The translations under genes and the position numbers were made by a program. The notes under the pieces are model-generated. The model had not been told where the DNA came from. It saw only the letters and a program-made list of their open reading frames with translations, and did not search any database. Shown piece by piece: positions 45,346-55,214 of a stretch of DNA of 64,000 nucleotides (positions are counted from its first letter, which is position 1; every line of letters starts with the position of its first letter). This DNA is from Polycyclovorans sp. (lineage in GTDB: Bacteria; Pseudomonadota; Gammaproteobacteria; Nevskiales; Nevskiaceae). The DNA is taken from NCBI GenBank assembly GCA_002706265.1, contig PAKU01000011.1, forward strand, positions 61,864-125,863. Reading direction: 5' to 3'.

Positions 45346-47052
45346 ATGACCCACGACGCAACGCCGCTGTCGCAGCAGTACTGGTACCAGACCACCAGCA
45401 TGGACCTGCGCAGCCTGGCCCTGTTTCGCGTCGCCCTGGCCATCGCGCTGGGCTGCACCCTCGCCTCGCTGATGGGCGCCGTCCCGCTCTGGTTCAGCGA
45501 CGGCGGCATGATGCCGCGCACCGACAGCCTTGATCTGGGCGGCCTGGCCGCCCACAACCTGACCCTGGTCACCGGCGACACCGCGCTGCTGCGGCTGATG
45601 CTGGGCGTCGGGCTGATGGCAAGCTTCACGCTGATGCTGGGCTATCGCACCCGCTTCAGCCTGGGGGTGGCAACGCTGGTGCTGTTCAGCTTTGTCACCC
45701 GGCAGCCGCTGATCAGCCTGCCGCACGAGGTCTGGCTGGTCGGGCTGGCCCTGTGGTCGCTGAGTCTGCCGCTGGGATTGCGTTGGAGCCTCGATGCCAC
45801 GCTGGGGCAGACGTTGGCGCCCGGCGCCAGCGACACCCGCCGCGGCGGGCTGATCGGCCTGAGCTGGGCCCTGCAATGGCTGGCGCTGGCCGGCGCCGCA
45901 CTGACGATACCGGTGCAGGATACTGCCGCATCGCTGGCCATCGCCGGCGCCATCGCGCTGCTGCTGGCGCTGGTTTCAAGAGGGCTGCTGCCCACCCCGT
46001 CGCCATGGCGCTGGGCGACCCCGATGCTGGCGCTGGGCGGCGCGTTGGGGGCTCTCATCGCCCACCAATCCCCCGCTGCCCTGATGACGGTCGCCGCGCT
46101 GGCAGTGATCCCGTGGCTGCCCAGTGCGCTGTGGACGTCACTGGCCCGGCGTCACGCCACGGGCAAACCGGTGCAGGTTTTTTACGATCAGGACTGCCGT
46201 TTCTGCCACCAGTGTTGCCGCGTACTGCAGGACCTGCTGATTCTGCCGCCGGGCAGTTCGGTAAAGCCGGCCCAGGACAACCCGCGCGCCCACGCGCTGA
46301 TGAAGGCACAGAACAGCTGGGTGGTGATCGACGAGCAGGGCCGGGCCACGCTGCACTGGCTTGCGGGCGTCACCCTGGTTCGGCACTCCGCGTGGCTCGC
46401 GCCGCTGGCGCCCCTTCTGGCCTTGACGCCCATCCGCGCAGCGGGCGATGCCTGCTACCAACAGGTCGTACGCCACCGTGGCCTGCTGGCGGGGCTGCTG
46501 GGCAGCCTGCCGCCGGCCAGCAAACCCCACAACACCATGAACGGTCTGGCGCTGATGGCGCTGATGCTGTTGGTCGCGCAGGGCATTTACGTTGTCACCG
46601 CGCCGGGGCCCTGGTTCGCCACACCGCCTGGGCTGGCCTTCACGCCCTTCATCGCGCCGCCGGAGGCCACCCGCGCGCGCGCGCGCCAGCAGGGACAGTG
46701 GGTTGCGGCCGTCGAACGCGTGCCCGGGCAATACCGTGACGCCCTGCGCGGCGACCAGGCCCTGACCTACAACCTCACACCGGTCACCGGGGCCTACGCC
46801 GACACGCGCTGGCAACGCTATCTGGCCGCCGCCGGCGCGCAACTGCCCGGGGCCAGCATTCGCCGGCTGGCAAACCGGCTGTGTGGCGCGCCCGAAGACC
46901 CGCCCCTGGCGGTGAACCTGGAATGGATCGTGGCCGCCGACACCCGCACCCAACGCGGACGTATCGAACGCTATCGCTGCGTGGACGGCGTGGCCCGTTC
47001 GCAACGTCAGCGGCTGGACGGTGACCCCATCGACCTGCGCCCCGGCGAATAG
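45346..47052 (+). CDS. HTTM-domain membrane protein fused to a DCC (DUF393) thiol-oxidoreductase-like domain
   Basis: A 568-residue protein. Residues about 20-265 are hydrophobic and resemble the HTTM (horizontally transferred transmembrane, gamma-carboxylase-like) domain, including GYRTRFSLGVATLVLFS and LPHEVWLVGLALWSLSLPLG. Residues about 278-400 form a DUF393/DCC domain with the motif FYDQDCRFCHQCCRVL (D-x-x-C-x-x-C). Another hydrophobic segment follows (about 405-425), then a polar tail of about 140 residues with two cysteines. Function is unknown; the combination suggests membrane thiol or quinone chemistry (inference). GGAGGG precedes ATG 45346. tatD follows after 11 bases. Confidence 0.85.
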   Translation: MTHDATPLSQQYWYQTTSMDLRSLALFRVALAIALGCTLASLMGAVPLWFSDGGMMPRTDSLDLGGLAAHNLTLVTGDTALLRLMLGVGLMASFTLMLGYRTRFSLGVATLVLFSFVTRQPLISLPHEVWLVGLALWSLSLPLGLRWSLDATLGQTLAPGASDTRRGGLIGLSWALQWLALAGAALTIPVQDTAASLAIAGAIALLLALVSRGLLPTPSPWRWATPMLALGGALGALIAHQSPAALMTVAALAVIPWLPSALWTSLARRHATGKPVQVFYDQDCRFCHQCCRVLQDLLILPPGSSVKPAQDNPRAHALMKAQNSWVVIDEQGRATLHWLAGVTLVRHSAWLAPLAPLLALTPIRAAGDACYQQVVRHRGLLAGLLGSLPPASKPHNTMNGLALMALMLLVAQGIYVVTAPGPWFATPPGLAFTPFIAPPEATRARARQQGQWVAAVERVPGQYRDALRGDQALTYNLTPVTGAYADTRWQRYLAAAGAQLPGASIRRLANRLCGAPEDPPLAVNLEWIVAADTRTQRGRIERYRCVDGVARSQRQRLDGDPIDLRPGE

Positions 47053-47063
47053 GGCTGCCTGCA

Positions 47064-47906
47064 ATGATCGACATCGGCGCCAATCTGGCCCACGAGAGTT
47101 TTGATCTGGACCGCGAGGCCGTGTTCAGCCGCGCCTGGGGCGCCGGCGTGCAGGCCATCATTCTCACCGGCAGCTGCCGGCAGTCCAACCGGGCCGTCCA
47201 GCAACTCCGACTGACCGCGCCCGACCGGCTGTACTGCACGGCCGGCGTGCACCCCCATCACGCCAGCGACTGGACCGATGAAGACGCCGAGCTGATCACC
47301 TCGCTGGCGGCGCATGCCGGGCTGGTCAGCCTCGGCGAATGCGGGCTGGACTACCACCGCGACCTGTCACCGCGCGAGGTGCAGCGCAAGGTGTTCATCG
47401 CCCAACTGGAGCTGGCCATTCGCCTAGAGAAGCCGGTGTTTCTGCACCAGCGGTCGGCCCATGACGACTTTCACGCCATTGTTCGCGAGTACCGCGCCGC
47501 CCTGCCCGACGCCTGCGTGCATTGCTTCACCGACACCGCCGCCGCACGGGACGCCTACCTGGCGCTGGACTGCCATATCGGCATCACCGGCTGGGTGTGC
47601 GACAAACGCCGCGGCGCCGAGCTGCGTGCGGTGGCGCCGGGAATTCCACTCGACCGCCTGATGATCGAAACCGACGCGCCCTACCTGCTGCCCGGCAACC
47701 TGCCGCGCGGTCAACGGCCCGGCAAGCGCCATGACGACAAACCGGGCATCGACGGCCGCCGCAATGAACCGGCGTACCTGCCGTGGGTGGCCCGGGCGCT
47801 GGCCGAACTGCGCGGTGACGACCCGGCCGAACTGGGCGCCGTCACCGCCGCCAATGCCCGGCGCTTTTTCAGATTGCCAAGTGCTGCAGGTCGCGATTCA
47901 TGCTGA
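47064..47906 (+). CDS. tatD: TatD 3'-5' exonuclease / metal-dependent DNase
   Basis: A 280-residue TIM-barrel hydrolase of the true TatD subgroup: MIDIGANL at the start, AGVHPHHASDW, metal ligands Glu in GECGLDYHRD (about residue 93), His in FLHQRSAHDDF, HCFTD and Asp in IETDAPYLLP. It degrades DNA ends and is linked to oxidative damage repair. Eleven bases after the HTTM-DCC gene and convergent with ilvD. Confidence 0.94.
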   Translation: MIDIGANLAHESFDLDREAVFSRAWGAGVQAIILTGSCRQSNRAVQQLRLTAPDRLYCTAGVHPHHASDWTDEDAELITSLAAHAGLVSLGECGLDYHRDLSPREVQRKVFIAQLELAIRLEKPVFLHQRSAHDDFHAIVREYRAALPDACVHCFTDTAAARDAYLALDCHIGITGWVCDKRRGAELRAVAPGIPLDRLMIETDAPYLLPGNLPRGQRPGKRHDDKPGIDGRRNEPAYLPWVARALAELRGDDPAELGAVTAANARRFFRLPSAAGRDSC

Positions 47907-47954
47907 CATCCGACCTGGCATGTCGGCTCGGAACGCGACCGACAGCCGGCCCGG

Positions 47955-49634
47955 TCAATCGGTGACCGCGCCCTTCGATGCGCTTGACACGTTCTTCATG
48001 AACTTGGCCAGAACGCCACGCGTGTAACGCGGTGCCGGCTGCACCCACTTTGCACGGCGCGCGGCAATCTCGGCGTCGGGCACATTGAGTTGCAGCAGCC
48101 GCTGGTGGGCGTCGATGGTGACCGAGTCGCCCTCTTCGATCAGCGCAATGGGGCCGCCGTCATAGGCCTCCGGCGCAACGTGGCCAACCACCATGCCCCA
48201 GGTGCCGCCCGAGAACCGACCGTCGGTGAGCAGGCCCACCGTTTCGCCCAGACCCTTGCCGATCAGCGCGCTGGTGGGCGCCAGCATCTCGCGCATGCCG
48301 GGGCCGCCCCTGGGGCCTTCGTAGCGAATCACCACCACGTCGCCCGCCACGATCCGGTCGTCGAGAATGGCGGCCATGCACTCGTCTTCAGAGTTGAACA
48401 CCTTGGCCGGCCCGGTGATCACCGGGTTCTTCAGGCCGGTGATCTTGGCCACGCTGCCTTCAGGGGCGAGGTTGCCCTTGAGCACCGCAAGATGCCCTTG
48501 CGCGTACAGCGGTTTGTCGATGGGCCGAATCACGTCCTGATCGGCGCGCGGCACGTCGGGGACCGCAGCCAGCGCCTCAGCCATGGTCTCGCCGGTGATG
48601 GTCAGCGCGTCACCGTGCAAAAGACCCTTCACCAGCAGCATTTTGAGCACCTGCGGCACGCCGCCGGCACGATGAAAGTCCACGGCCACATATTTGCCCG
48701 AGGGCTTCAGGTCACAGAACACCGGCGTGCGCTGGCGGATGGTTTCCACGTCGTCCAGCGAAAATTCAACTTCGGCCGCGTGGGCAATGGCCAGGAAGTG
48801 CAGCACGGCGTTGGTGGAGCCGCCGGTGGCCATCACCAGCGTCACGGCGTTTTCGATGGCCTTGCGGGTGACGATGTCACGCGGTTTCAGGTCACGCTTG
48901 ATCGCCCCCACCAGCGCCCGCGCGGAGTCGGCCGCCGAGTCGGCTTTTTCAGGGTCAGGCGAGGCCATCTGCGAAGAGCCGAGCAAGCTCATGCCCAGCG
49001 CCTCGAAGGACGACGACATGGTGTTGGCGGTGTACATGCCGCCGCAGGCACCGACGCTGGGGCAGGCATTTTTCTCGATGCCGACAAAGTCTTCTTCGCT
49101 CATCGTGCCGGCGCGAAACGCCCCCACGGCCTCGAACGACGACACGATCGTGAGCGGCACCCCCTTCCACACGCCGGGCTTGATGGTGCCCGCGTACACG
49201 AACACGCCGGGAATGTTCATGCGCAGCATGCCGATCATGGCGCCGGGCATGTTCTTGTCGCAGCCGCCGACCACCAGCACGCCATCCATGCACTGGCTGG
49301 ACACGGCGGTTTCGATGGCGTCGGCAATCACCTCGCGCGAGATCAGCGAGAACTTCATGCCCTCGGTGCCCATGGAGATGCCGTCGGTGACGGTGGGGAA
49401 GCCGAAAATCTGCGGCATGGCGCCGGACTGGCTCAAGGCGCTGCAGGCGCGATCGGCCAGGGGCTGAATCCCGGCATTGCAGGGGTTCATGGTGGAATGC
49501 CCGTTGGCAACGCCGACGATGGGCTTCTCGAAATCGGTATCGCTGAAGCCGACGGCACGCAGCATCGCGCGGTTGGGGGAGCGTTCCATGCCGCCGGTGA
49601 TGATGCGCGAGCGTTTGTTGAGTGCGTCTGCCAT
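47955..49634 (-). CDS. ilvD: Dihydroxy-acid dehydratase
   Basis: A 559-residue iron-sulfur dehydratase of branched-chain amino acid synthesis. Cluster cysteines are in NPCNAG (about residue 48), [11 protein letters not shown] (about 121) and [18 protein letters not shown] (about 193). The family end [21 protein letters not shown] is present. The length is that of the shorter IlvD form, not the 616-residue E. coli enzyme. The start ATG 49634 has only a weak GGA; ATG 49643 is an alternative. Apparently monocistronic. Confidence 0.96.
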   Translation of the reverse strand: MADALNKRSRIITGGMERSPNRAMLRAVGFSDTDFEKPIVGVANGHSTMNPCNAGIQPLADRACSALSQSGAMPQIFGFPTVTDGISMGTEGMKFSLISREVIADAIETAVSSQCMDGVLVVGGCDKNMPGAMIGMLRMNIPGVFVYAGTIKPGVWKGVPLTIVSSFEAVGAFRAGTMSEEDFVGIEKNACPSVGACGGMYTANTMSSSFEALGMSLLGSSQMASPDPEKADSAADSARALVGAIKRDLKPRDIVTRKAIENAVTLVMATGGSTNAVLHFLAIAHAAEVEFSLDDVETIRQRTPVFCDLKPSGKYVAVDFHRAGGVPQVLKMLLVKGLLHGDALTITGETMAEALAAVPDVPRADQDVIRPIDKPLYAQGHLAVLKGNLAPEGSVAKITGLKNPVITGPAKVFNSEDECMAAILDDRIVAGDVVVIRYEGPRGGPGMREMLAPTSALIGKGLGETVGLLTDGRFSGGTWGMVVGHVAPEAYDGGPIALIEEGDSVTIDAHQRLLQLNVPDAEIAARRAKWVQPAPRYTRGVLAKFMKNVSSASKGAVTD

Positions 49635-49744
49635 GACAATCATTCCAATGAGTTGATTTTTACAAGGCGCGCAGAATACCTCAGGCCAATGCCCGGTTTG
49701 CAGCCGCTTGGGGGCGCCCCGCGTCGCGCGGCCGGCGCGACCAC

Positions 49745-49933
49745 TCAAAAGCGATCGGGAATGAACTGCGTCAGAAAGGTTGCAGCGTCGATTTCCAGCA
49801 GCTTGGCGTCGGTCAGCGAGCAGGCGTCGCTGTCATAAGAGATCGAGGCGACGATCCAGAGCCCCGAGTCGGCATCTCGATACAGCTCACAACTGTGCTC
49901 AGCGGCCAGTCGCATTGCATCTGCAATCTGCAT
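49745..49933 (-). CDS. Small hypothetical protein
   Basis: A 62-residue acidic protein without membrane segment or known motif (centre [20 protein letters not shown]). GAGG six bases before ATG 49933 and balanced amino-acid use favour a real gene. It lies about 110 bases upstream of ilvD on the same strand. I do not recognise it. Confidence 0.5.
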   Translation of the reverse strand: MQIADAMRLAAEHSCELYRDADSGLWIVASISYDSDACSLTDAKLLEIDAATFLTQFIPDRF

Positions 49934-50039
49934 CAGCGACCTCGATCCGCAGTCGGCGTAGGGGTCATCTCGGCATCCGGCGCAAGGAATTGAGCCCCAT
50001 CATCGGCGATGGCGCTGCGCCGCGAAACCCCGTGCGCCG

Positions 50040-50933
50040 TCACTCCGGCGCCGCGGCCACCACCGTGCGGCGCGTCCATCGCGACTTGATCACCACGGCC
50101 ACGCCCGACAGCGCAATCACGCCCATGCCCAACAGGCTCAAGCCATCGGGCACGTCGCCAAACACCCACCCGCCCAGCAGGCTGGCCCAGAGCAACTGCA
50201 CGTACATCACCGGGGCCAGCGACGAGGCGGGTGCATACCGGTGGGCGGCGGTAAACAGATAATGGCCCAGCCCGCCGGTGACGCCGAGGCTTGAAAACAG
50301 CCCCAGTTGCAGCATTGTCGGCGCCAGCCCTTCCAGAAACCACGGCACCATCAGGCCGTACAGAATCGAACCGAACAGCGCCGCATAGAACAGCAAGGCC
50401 AGCGTGCTTTCGGTGGCTGCCAGCACCCGTGACAGCAACTGGTAGCCGGCAATCATCAGGGCGCCCGCCAGGGCCAAGGCCACCCCCAGGGGGTCCAGCC
50501 CGCTGCCGGGCCGGGCAATCAGCAGCACGCCCACAAAGCCGGCAATGGCGGCCAACACACCGACCCGGCCGATGGATTCACGCAGCACCAGGCCGCCGAC
50601 CATCACCACCAGCAGCGGCGACAGGTAGACGATGGCCGTGGCCTCGGCCACGGGCAAGCGACGGAAGGCCAGGGCCACCACCAGGGACGTGGCCGCCAGA
50701 CACGCCGCGCGCACCCACACCAGGGCGGTGCGCCGGGTGTGCAGCATCTGTCGTCCGCCGCGCGGCATCAGCAACACCACCATCAGCAGGCACTGCACGA
50801 TGTAACGCACGGCAACGACCACCGGCGCGGGGTATTCAGCCACCAGAAGTTTGGTGGTCACATCCATGCAGGCGAACAGGAACACCGCGCCGGTGATCAA
50901 CGCGATTCCGCGAAACGGCCGGGCGACGCTCAT
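50040..50933 (-). CDS. EamA-family (DMT) permease
   Basis: A 297-residue protein with ten hydrophobic segments in two EamA repeats. Family features are FLFACMDVTTKLLV in helix 1, LPVAEATAIVYLSPLLVVMVGG at the end of repeat one, and APASSLAPVMYVQLLWASLLGGWVFGD in repeat two. It is a metabolite exporter of unknown substrate. Start ATG 50933 gives a short cytoplasmic N-terminus; no clear ribosome-binding site. Confidence 0.88.
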   Translation of the reverse strand: MSVARPFRGIALITGAVFLFACMDVTTKLLVAEYPAPVVVAVRYIVQCLLMVVLLMPRGGRQMLHTRRTALVWVRAACLAATSLVVALAFRRLPVAEATAIVYLSPLLVVMVGGLVLRESIGRVGVLAAIAGFVGVLLIARPGSGLDPLGVALALAGALMIAGYQLLSRVLAATESTLALLFYAALFGSILYGLMVPWFLEGLAPTMLQLGLFSSLGVTGGLGHYLFTAAHRYAPASSLAPVMYVQLLWASLLGGWVFGDVPDGLSLLGMGVIALSGVAVVIKSRWTRRTVVAAAPE

Positions 50934-50999
50934 GGGCGCCGCCGCACGTGAGGCGCCCACTGCGCCGGGTGATGCCGTACCAAACCAAGCCTCATCTGC

Positions 51000-51025
51000 A
51001 AAAAAAAGGGCCGAGCGGTCTCGGC
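51000..51025 (-). terminator. Intrinsic terminator after the HNH gene
   Basis: On the minus strand stem GCCGAG / CTCGGC with loop ACCG is followed by CC and a run of eight T (51007-51000). It lies about 77 bases after the HNH stop and separates it from the EamA gene. Confidence 0.88.
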
Positions 51026-51101
51026 GAGGCGCACGAGTGTGCCAGCAAAGGGGCGGGCATTTCATGGCGCCGAGGCCTGGCGCCGGTGAGGTTTGAACGG
51101 G

Positions 51102-51680
51102 TCAGTGCGCCGCGCTGGGCAGGATTCGCGCATGCTTGCGCGAATAGCCTTTGAGGAAGGCCATCTGGTCCGCGAGGATGCGGCGGTTCTGCAGAATCAG
51201 GTACTCGGCCAGATTGGGCGTGTAAGGCACGGCCAGCAGCGGCATGCTGGCCTCCTCGGGCGTGCGGCTGTCCTTCTTCTGGTTGCACACGCGGCAGGCG
51301 GTGACGCAGTTTTCCCAGATGGTCAGGCCGCCGCGCGCGGCCGGAATGACATGGTCACGCGTCAACTGGCTCACTGCAAAATGGTGGCCACAGTAAAGAC
51401 ACAGGTTCTGGTCGCGATGAAACAGCGTTCGGTTGGTGAGCAGCGGCACGCCCCGCTCGAAGCGTTTGGAGCGGTCGGACACGGCAATGATGCTGCCGAT
51501 CTCGATCTTCGACTGCCGCCCCGTCAGCGCGCAGGTGCCCCCGCGAATCTCGAAGCGTTCTTCACCCGCCTCCCAGCGCACCCGGTCGCGGGCATAGAGC
51601 ACGACTGCGGTCTGCCAGCGGATCCACCCCACGGGCAGACCACCGGCATCGAGCTTCAAGATCGCGGGAATCGTGTGCAT
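51102..51680 (-). CDS. HNH endonuclease family protein
   Basis: A 192-residue protein. The C-terminal half has the zinc-ribbon HNH fold: CLYCGHHF (about residue 94), LTRDHVIPAARGG with the metal/catalytic His (about 109), WENCVTACRVCNQKK with Asn and the second Cys pair. No phage or restriction genes are nearby, and similar stand-alone HNH genes are common in gammaproteobacterial chromosomes, so a housekeeping or repair role is as likely as defence. The upstream region has AACTTG repeats at 51728-51752. Confidence 0.9.
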   Translation of the reverse strand: MHTIPAILKLDAGGLPVGWIRWQTAVVLYARDRVRWEAGEERFEIRGGTCALTGRQSKIEIGSIIAVSDRSKRFERGVPLLTNRTLFHRDQNLCLYCGHHFAVSQLTRDHVIPAARGGLTIWENCVTACRVCNQKKDSRTPEEASMPLLAVPYTPNLAEYLILQNRRILADQMAFLKGYSRKHARILPSAAH

Positions 51681-51727
51681 GTCGCTGCGTGCGCCCCCTC
51701 GTTGTGGAACCTGGAGAATCAGACCAT

Positions 51728-51752
51728 AACTTGATGACAACTTGTTGAAGTT
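51728..51752. promoter_or_regulatory. Operator-like AACTTG repeats upstream of the HNH gene
   Basis: AACTTG occurs at 51728-51733 and 51739-51744, eleven bases apart, and the second copy pairs with AAGTT at 51748-51752 as an inverted repeat. The block is AT-rich against a GC-rich background and lies 48-72 bases before the HNH start. Confidence 0.35.
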
Positions 51753-51816
51753 AGCGGTTTTTTGCCGTTTACTCAAGCGGACGCCGAGACGGTGCACCCT
51801 TTCCGACACCGACTTT

Positions 51817-53025
51817 TCAGTCGTAACGGGCTTCGATCTCGATGAATCCGATGCCGGTCTCGAAGCTGCGCGCGTCGCGATTGGAGCGTCGCTGCTCCGA
51901 CTCGACCCCGCCGGTGATGCCCAGCCACAGCAGTGGCTGATAGCGCAGCGCCGCGCGATACACGTCGATGCGATCTGCGCGCGCCGCCGGGGTCGCGGCG
52001 GCGCCACCGCCCACGTAGTCGAGCCGCTCGTAGCGATAGCGGCCCTCAAGGCGAATCCTGCGGGTCAGGGCGTAGTCCAGCTCTGCCAGCGCGCCCCAGC
52101 GCTCGGCCGACACTGCATCGAACTCCTCGACGCTGTCGAGCCGCCGGAACAGTTCCAACTGAATCAGCGTGAGCGCCGACTGCTGGCGTCTGTAGCGCAG
52201 ACGCCCGGTAGCGCCGGAAAGGTCACGGTCGGGTACGCCGGCGCTCAGGCCCTCGGCATCACGCCAGCTGTAGCCCAGTTCGGCCTGCACACTGGAGATG
52301 CCGCTGAAACGGTACTCCAGGCGGGTAAAGGCGTCGGTCTGCTGGAAGCCGTCCCCCAGGGTCCCGAAGCGCTGCGGCTGTCCTTCGCGGCCGGGATACC
52401 GCCCCGAGGTGACGTCGACACCCACGCCCACCAAGGCCACGGGATTGCCGGTGTAGAGCCCCTCGATGCCCGCGATCAGCTCATCGCGGTCGGCCCCGCG
52501 CGAACTGGGGCGCTCGTACGCCAGTCGGCGCAGCCCCAAGGAGGGCTCCAGCGCCCAACGCGGCGTTGGCTTCCAGCGCACCGATGCATCCACGCGGCTG
52601 CGGTCCAGCAGGCCCAGGGCAATGGTGTCGCGATCGGCGAAGCGCTCCAGCTCGCGCCGTCGCTCTACCGCCAGCTGGCCTTCCCACAGCCGCGCGATCT
52701 GCCAGTCCAGGCCGGTGCCGACCTCGTAGGTGGTGTGATCGAGCGCGTCAAATTCACGATGCAGTACCCGGGCCGCTTCGAGGTTGGCCGTGGCCCGCTG
52801 CAGACCCCAGGTGTATTGCAGCACCGCGCCGACGGTCACCGTTTCCCGGTCGTCCGACACCCGCGGCCGATCTGCGGACGCTGCCGAATCACGCGGCGCT
52901 TCAAACAGGTTGTCGGTGTGCCCGTGGCGCAGCGACAGATACGGCTCTCCTTCGAGCACCGCCCAGGCCGGCCACGCTGCCGCCACTAAGGCCAGACCTG
53001 CGGCAACGCTAGTACGCGTTGTCAT
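51817..53025 (-). CDS. EpsL-like outer-membrane beta-barrel protein of polysaccharide cluster
   Basis: About 402 residues with a signal peptide (cleavage near AWA-V). The rest is made of alternating polar/hydrophobic strands rich in Arg, Tyr and Leu (for example RIRLEGRYRYERLDYVGGG), ending in IEIEARYD, as expected for an outer-membrane beta barrel. It resembles EpsL-type proteins placed in exopolysaccharide operons, possibly an export channel (inference). It overlaps the upstream glycosylphosphotransferase gene by 17 bases. GTG 53031 is an alternative start. Confidence 0.75.
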   Translation of the reverse strand: MTTRTSVAAGLALVAAAWPAWAVLEGEPYLSLRHGHTDNLFEAPRDSAASADRPRVSDDRETVTVGAVLQYTWGLQRATANLEAARVLHREFDALDHTTYEVGTGLDWQIARLWEGQLAVERRRELERFADRDTIALGLLDRSRVDASVRWKPTPRWALEPSLGLRRLAYERPSSRGADRDELIAGIEGLYTGNPVALVGVGVDVTSGRYPGREGQPQRFGTLGDGFQQTDAFTRLEYRFSGISSVQAELGYSWRDAEGLSAGVPDRDLSGATGRLRYRRQQSALTLIQLELFRRLDSVEEFDAVSAERWGALAELDYALTRRIRLEGRYRYERLDYVGGGAAATPAARADRIDVYRAALRYQPLLWLGITGGVESEQRRSNRDARSFETGIGFIEIEARYD

Positions 53026-54394
53026 CGCCACGCAGCACGGTCCAGACGGTCAGAACAATGATCTTGATGTCGAGCCAGGGGCTCCAGTTGCGGATGTAGT
53101 CGAGGTCGTATTCGATGCGCTCGGCCATGCGTTCAACCTGGGCGGTTTCGCCCCGCAGGCCGTTCACCTGGGCCCAGCCGGTCACGCCCGGCTTGACCTT
53201 GTGCCGCACCATGTAGCGCCGCACTTCCTTGCGGTACTGCTCGTTGTGCGAGATCGAATGCGGCCGTGGCCCGACCACGCTCATTTCGCCGCGCATCACG
53301 TTCCAGAACTGCGGCAATTCATCAATCGACGTCTTGCGGATGAAACGGCCGATGCGGGTGATGCGGTCGTCGTCCTTGGTGGCCTGCCGGCTTTGTCGCA
53401 CCTGATCGTCACCCACCGTCATCGAGCGGAACTTGTAGACGAAAAAACGCTTGCCGTTGAGCCCGTACCGCGCCTGCTTGAAGAACACCGGCCCCGGCGA
53501 ATCCCGTTTGATGAGCACCGCCACAAGGGCGAACACCGGCAGCAGCAGGACCAGTGCGACGGCCGCAAATGCGCGGTCGAAGATCGCCTTGAGCAGGCCA
53601 TCGGCGCCGAAGAAAGGCGACTCGGCCACCTGCAGCACCGGAAACCCGGCCACCTCGACAAACTGCGCGTTGAAGACCTGAAAGGCGATGAAGTCCGGCA
53701 CGTAATAGACGCTGGCCGTGGTGTCGCCCAGGGTTTCAAGCACGCCGACAACGCGCTTGGTGGCGTTGTCGGGCAGCACCACGAACACCACGTCAACATT
53801 GTTTTTCTGGGTGTATTCGGCCACGTCGCGGGCCTTGCCCAGCAGGGGCAGGTCGCCCACCCCGCCGTCGGTACGGCCTGCATCACGGTCGTCGAAGTAA
53901 CCGAGCAGCTCGAAGTCGTCAATCTTGCGCAGGCCCCGTTCCAGCAGACGGGCCGATTCGCTGGCAAACACCAGCACGGCACGCCGCTTGAGTCGTGATT
54001 CGGGCGCGTAGCGGCGCATCAGCACGCGAATCAGCAAGTGCACGGTGGCAATGAAAAATGGCGTGACCACCACCCAGGTTCCCAGCAACAGGCGCGAGTA
54101 AAACTCGGCGTATTGCAGCCCGAAGCCGGCCAGCGCCAGCCCGCCCACCAGCATGCCCCAGGCGACAAGAAAGCGATTGGCAATCGATCCGGGCCGGCCA
54201 AAACGCCAGTTGGCCGTCGGGTCGAACCGGCGCAGCAGGACAAAGGCCAGCACGCCGGCAAGCACCGCCAGCGACTGGTAAGGCCGCGACCACTCCACGC
54301 CAAACCCCTGCGCCAGCACGAACAGCGGCAGCGCCACCAGGAAGGCGTAGAGCACGCCGGTCAAGAAGTGCGCGCGCGCCGGTCCGGTATTCAT
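53009..54394 (-). CDS. Undecaprenyl-phosphate sugar phosphotransferase (WcaJ/EpsB type)
   Basis: A 461-residue polyprenyl glycosylphosphotransferase. Four N-terminal membrane segments (about residues 10-125), a central Rossmann-like CoA-binding-type domain (about 140-250), a re-entrant helix (AAVALVLLLPVFALVAVL, about 280) and the catalytic bacterial transferase domain: DSPGPVFFKQARYGLNGK, FYKFRSM-type VYKFRSMTV, and DELPQFWNVMRGEMSVVGPRP (Asp-Glu and Arg-Pro motifs). It transfers a sugar-1-phosphate to undecaprenyl phosphate, the first step of exopolysaccharide repeat-unit assembly. Confidence 0.93.
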   Translation of the reverse strand: MNTGPARAHFLTGVLYAFLVALPLFVLAQGFGVEWSRPYQSLAVLAGVLAFVLLRRFDPTANWRFGRPGSIANRFLVAWGMLVGGLALAGFGLQYAEFYSRLLLGTWVVVTPFFIATVHLLIRVLMRRYAPESRLKRRAVLVFASESARLLERGLRKIDDFELLGYFDDRDAGRTDGGVGDLPLLGKARDVAEYTQKNNVDVVFVVLPDNATKRVVGVLETLGDTTASVYYVPDFIAFQVFNAQFVEVAGFPVLQVAESPFFGADGLLKAIFDRAFAAVALVLLLPVFALVAVLIKRDSPGPVFFKQARYGLNGKRFFVYKFRSMTVGDDQVRQSRQATKDDDRITRIGRFIRKTSIDELPQFWNVMRGEMSVVGPRPHSISHNEQYRKEVRRYMVRHKVKPGVTGWAQVNGLRGETAQVERMAERIEYDLDYIRNWSPWLDIKIIVLTVWTVLRGDDNAY

Positions 54395-54461
54395 GACGCG
54401 CCGCCCGGGCCAGAGCCGATCTGGCCCGGGCGGTTGCGGTGCACGCCCCGGCAGCGGCGCG

Positions 54462-55214
54462 TCATGCGAATGGATTCCGGTAGCGCCCCAGACGCTGCTT
54501 GAGCAGCAGCCCGAAAAACGGCAGGTCATCCACCAGATAACGCCGCAGCAACCGCTTGGGGTCGGCCGCCATCCGGTACAACCATTCCAGACCGACACGG
54601 CTCATCCACCGCGGTGCGCGCGGCACGTTGCCGGCCTCGAAGTCGATGGTGGCGCCAATGCACAGAATCTGGCGAATCTGCGGCATCGCGTGGCGCCAGG
54701 CACAGGCCCATTTCTCCTGCTTCGGACACCCCACCCCGATCGCCAGCACGGTGCAGCCCGAGGCATTGATCTGCTCGACCAGGGCCAGGCTCTCGGCCTG
54801 CTTCTGTTCAAAGCCGAAACTGGGGCTGTGGGCGTGGGTGATGATGTCGCGCCCCACCCGCGCATTGACATTGCGCCGCGCCTTGTTGGCCACGCCTTCC
54901 AGGCCGCCCAGCAGAAATACCGTCACCGCGGGGTTGGCCGCATGGTGGGCACAGAACTCGCCGAAGAAATCACTGCCCGAGATTTTCTCGCGGATGGGCG
55001 TGCCCAGCAGCGTCGAGGCCATTTTCAGAATCTGGCTGTCGCAGATCACGTAGTCGGCCTGCCGGGCGATGGCGTAAAACGCCGCGTCGTGCTGCAGCTT
55101 CATCAGCACATCGACATTGGGGTTGAGCATGAACCCGTGTTCGAAGCGCGCCAGCAGTTCACTGCGGCTGAGGTTGTCGAATGCAATGTTGAGCAACTGA
55201 ACCTTGTCGCTCAT
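54462..55214 (-). CDS. WecG/TagA/CpsF family glycosyltransferase
   Basis: A 250-residue membrane-associated GT26 enzyme. Family motifs: ADYVICDSQILKMAS (about residues 53-67), VFLLGGLEGVANKA, the core IGVGCPKQEKWACAWR (about 162) and GATIDFEAGNVPRAPRWM (about 186). It adds the second sugar, typically N-acetyl-mannosamine(-uronate), to an undecaprenyl-linked acceptor. Its start overlaps the hddC stop by four bases. Confidence 0.93.
   Translation of the reverse strand: MSDKVQLLNIAFDNLSRSELLARFEHGFMLNPNVDVLMKLQHDAAFYAIARQADYVICDSQILKMASTLLGTPIREKISGSDFFGEFCAHHAANPAVTVFLLGGLEGVANKARRNVNARVGRDIITHAHSPSFGFEQKQAESLALVEQINASGCTVLAIGVGCPKQEKWACAWRHAMPQIRQILCIGATIDFEAGNVPRAPRWMSRVGLEWLYRMAADPKRLLRRYLVDDLPFFGLLLKQRLGRYRNPFA

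Noticed and set aside
51102..51680. HNH nuclease as part of a defence island.
   Set aside because: No restriction, phage or toxin partner lies nearby and such single HNH genes are common in chromosomes.
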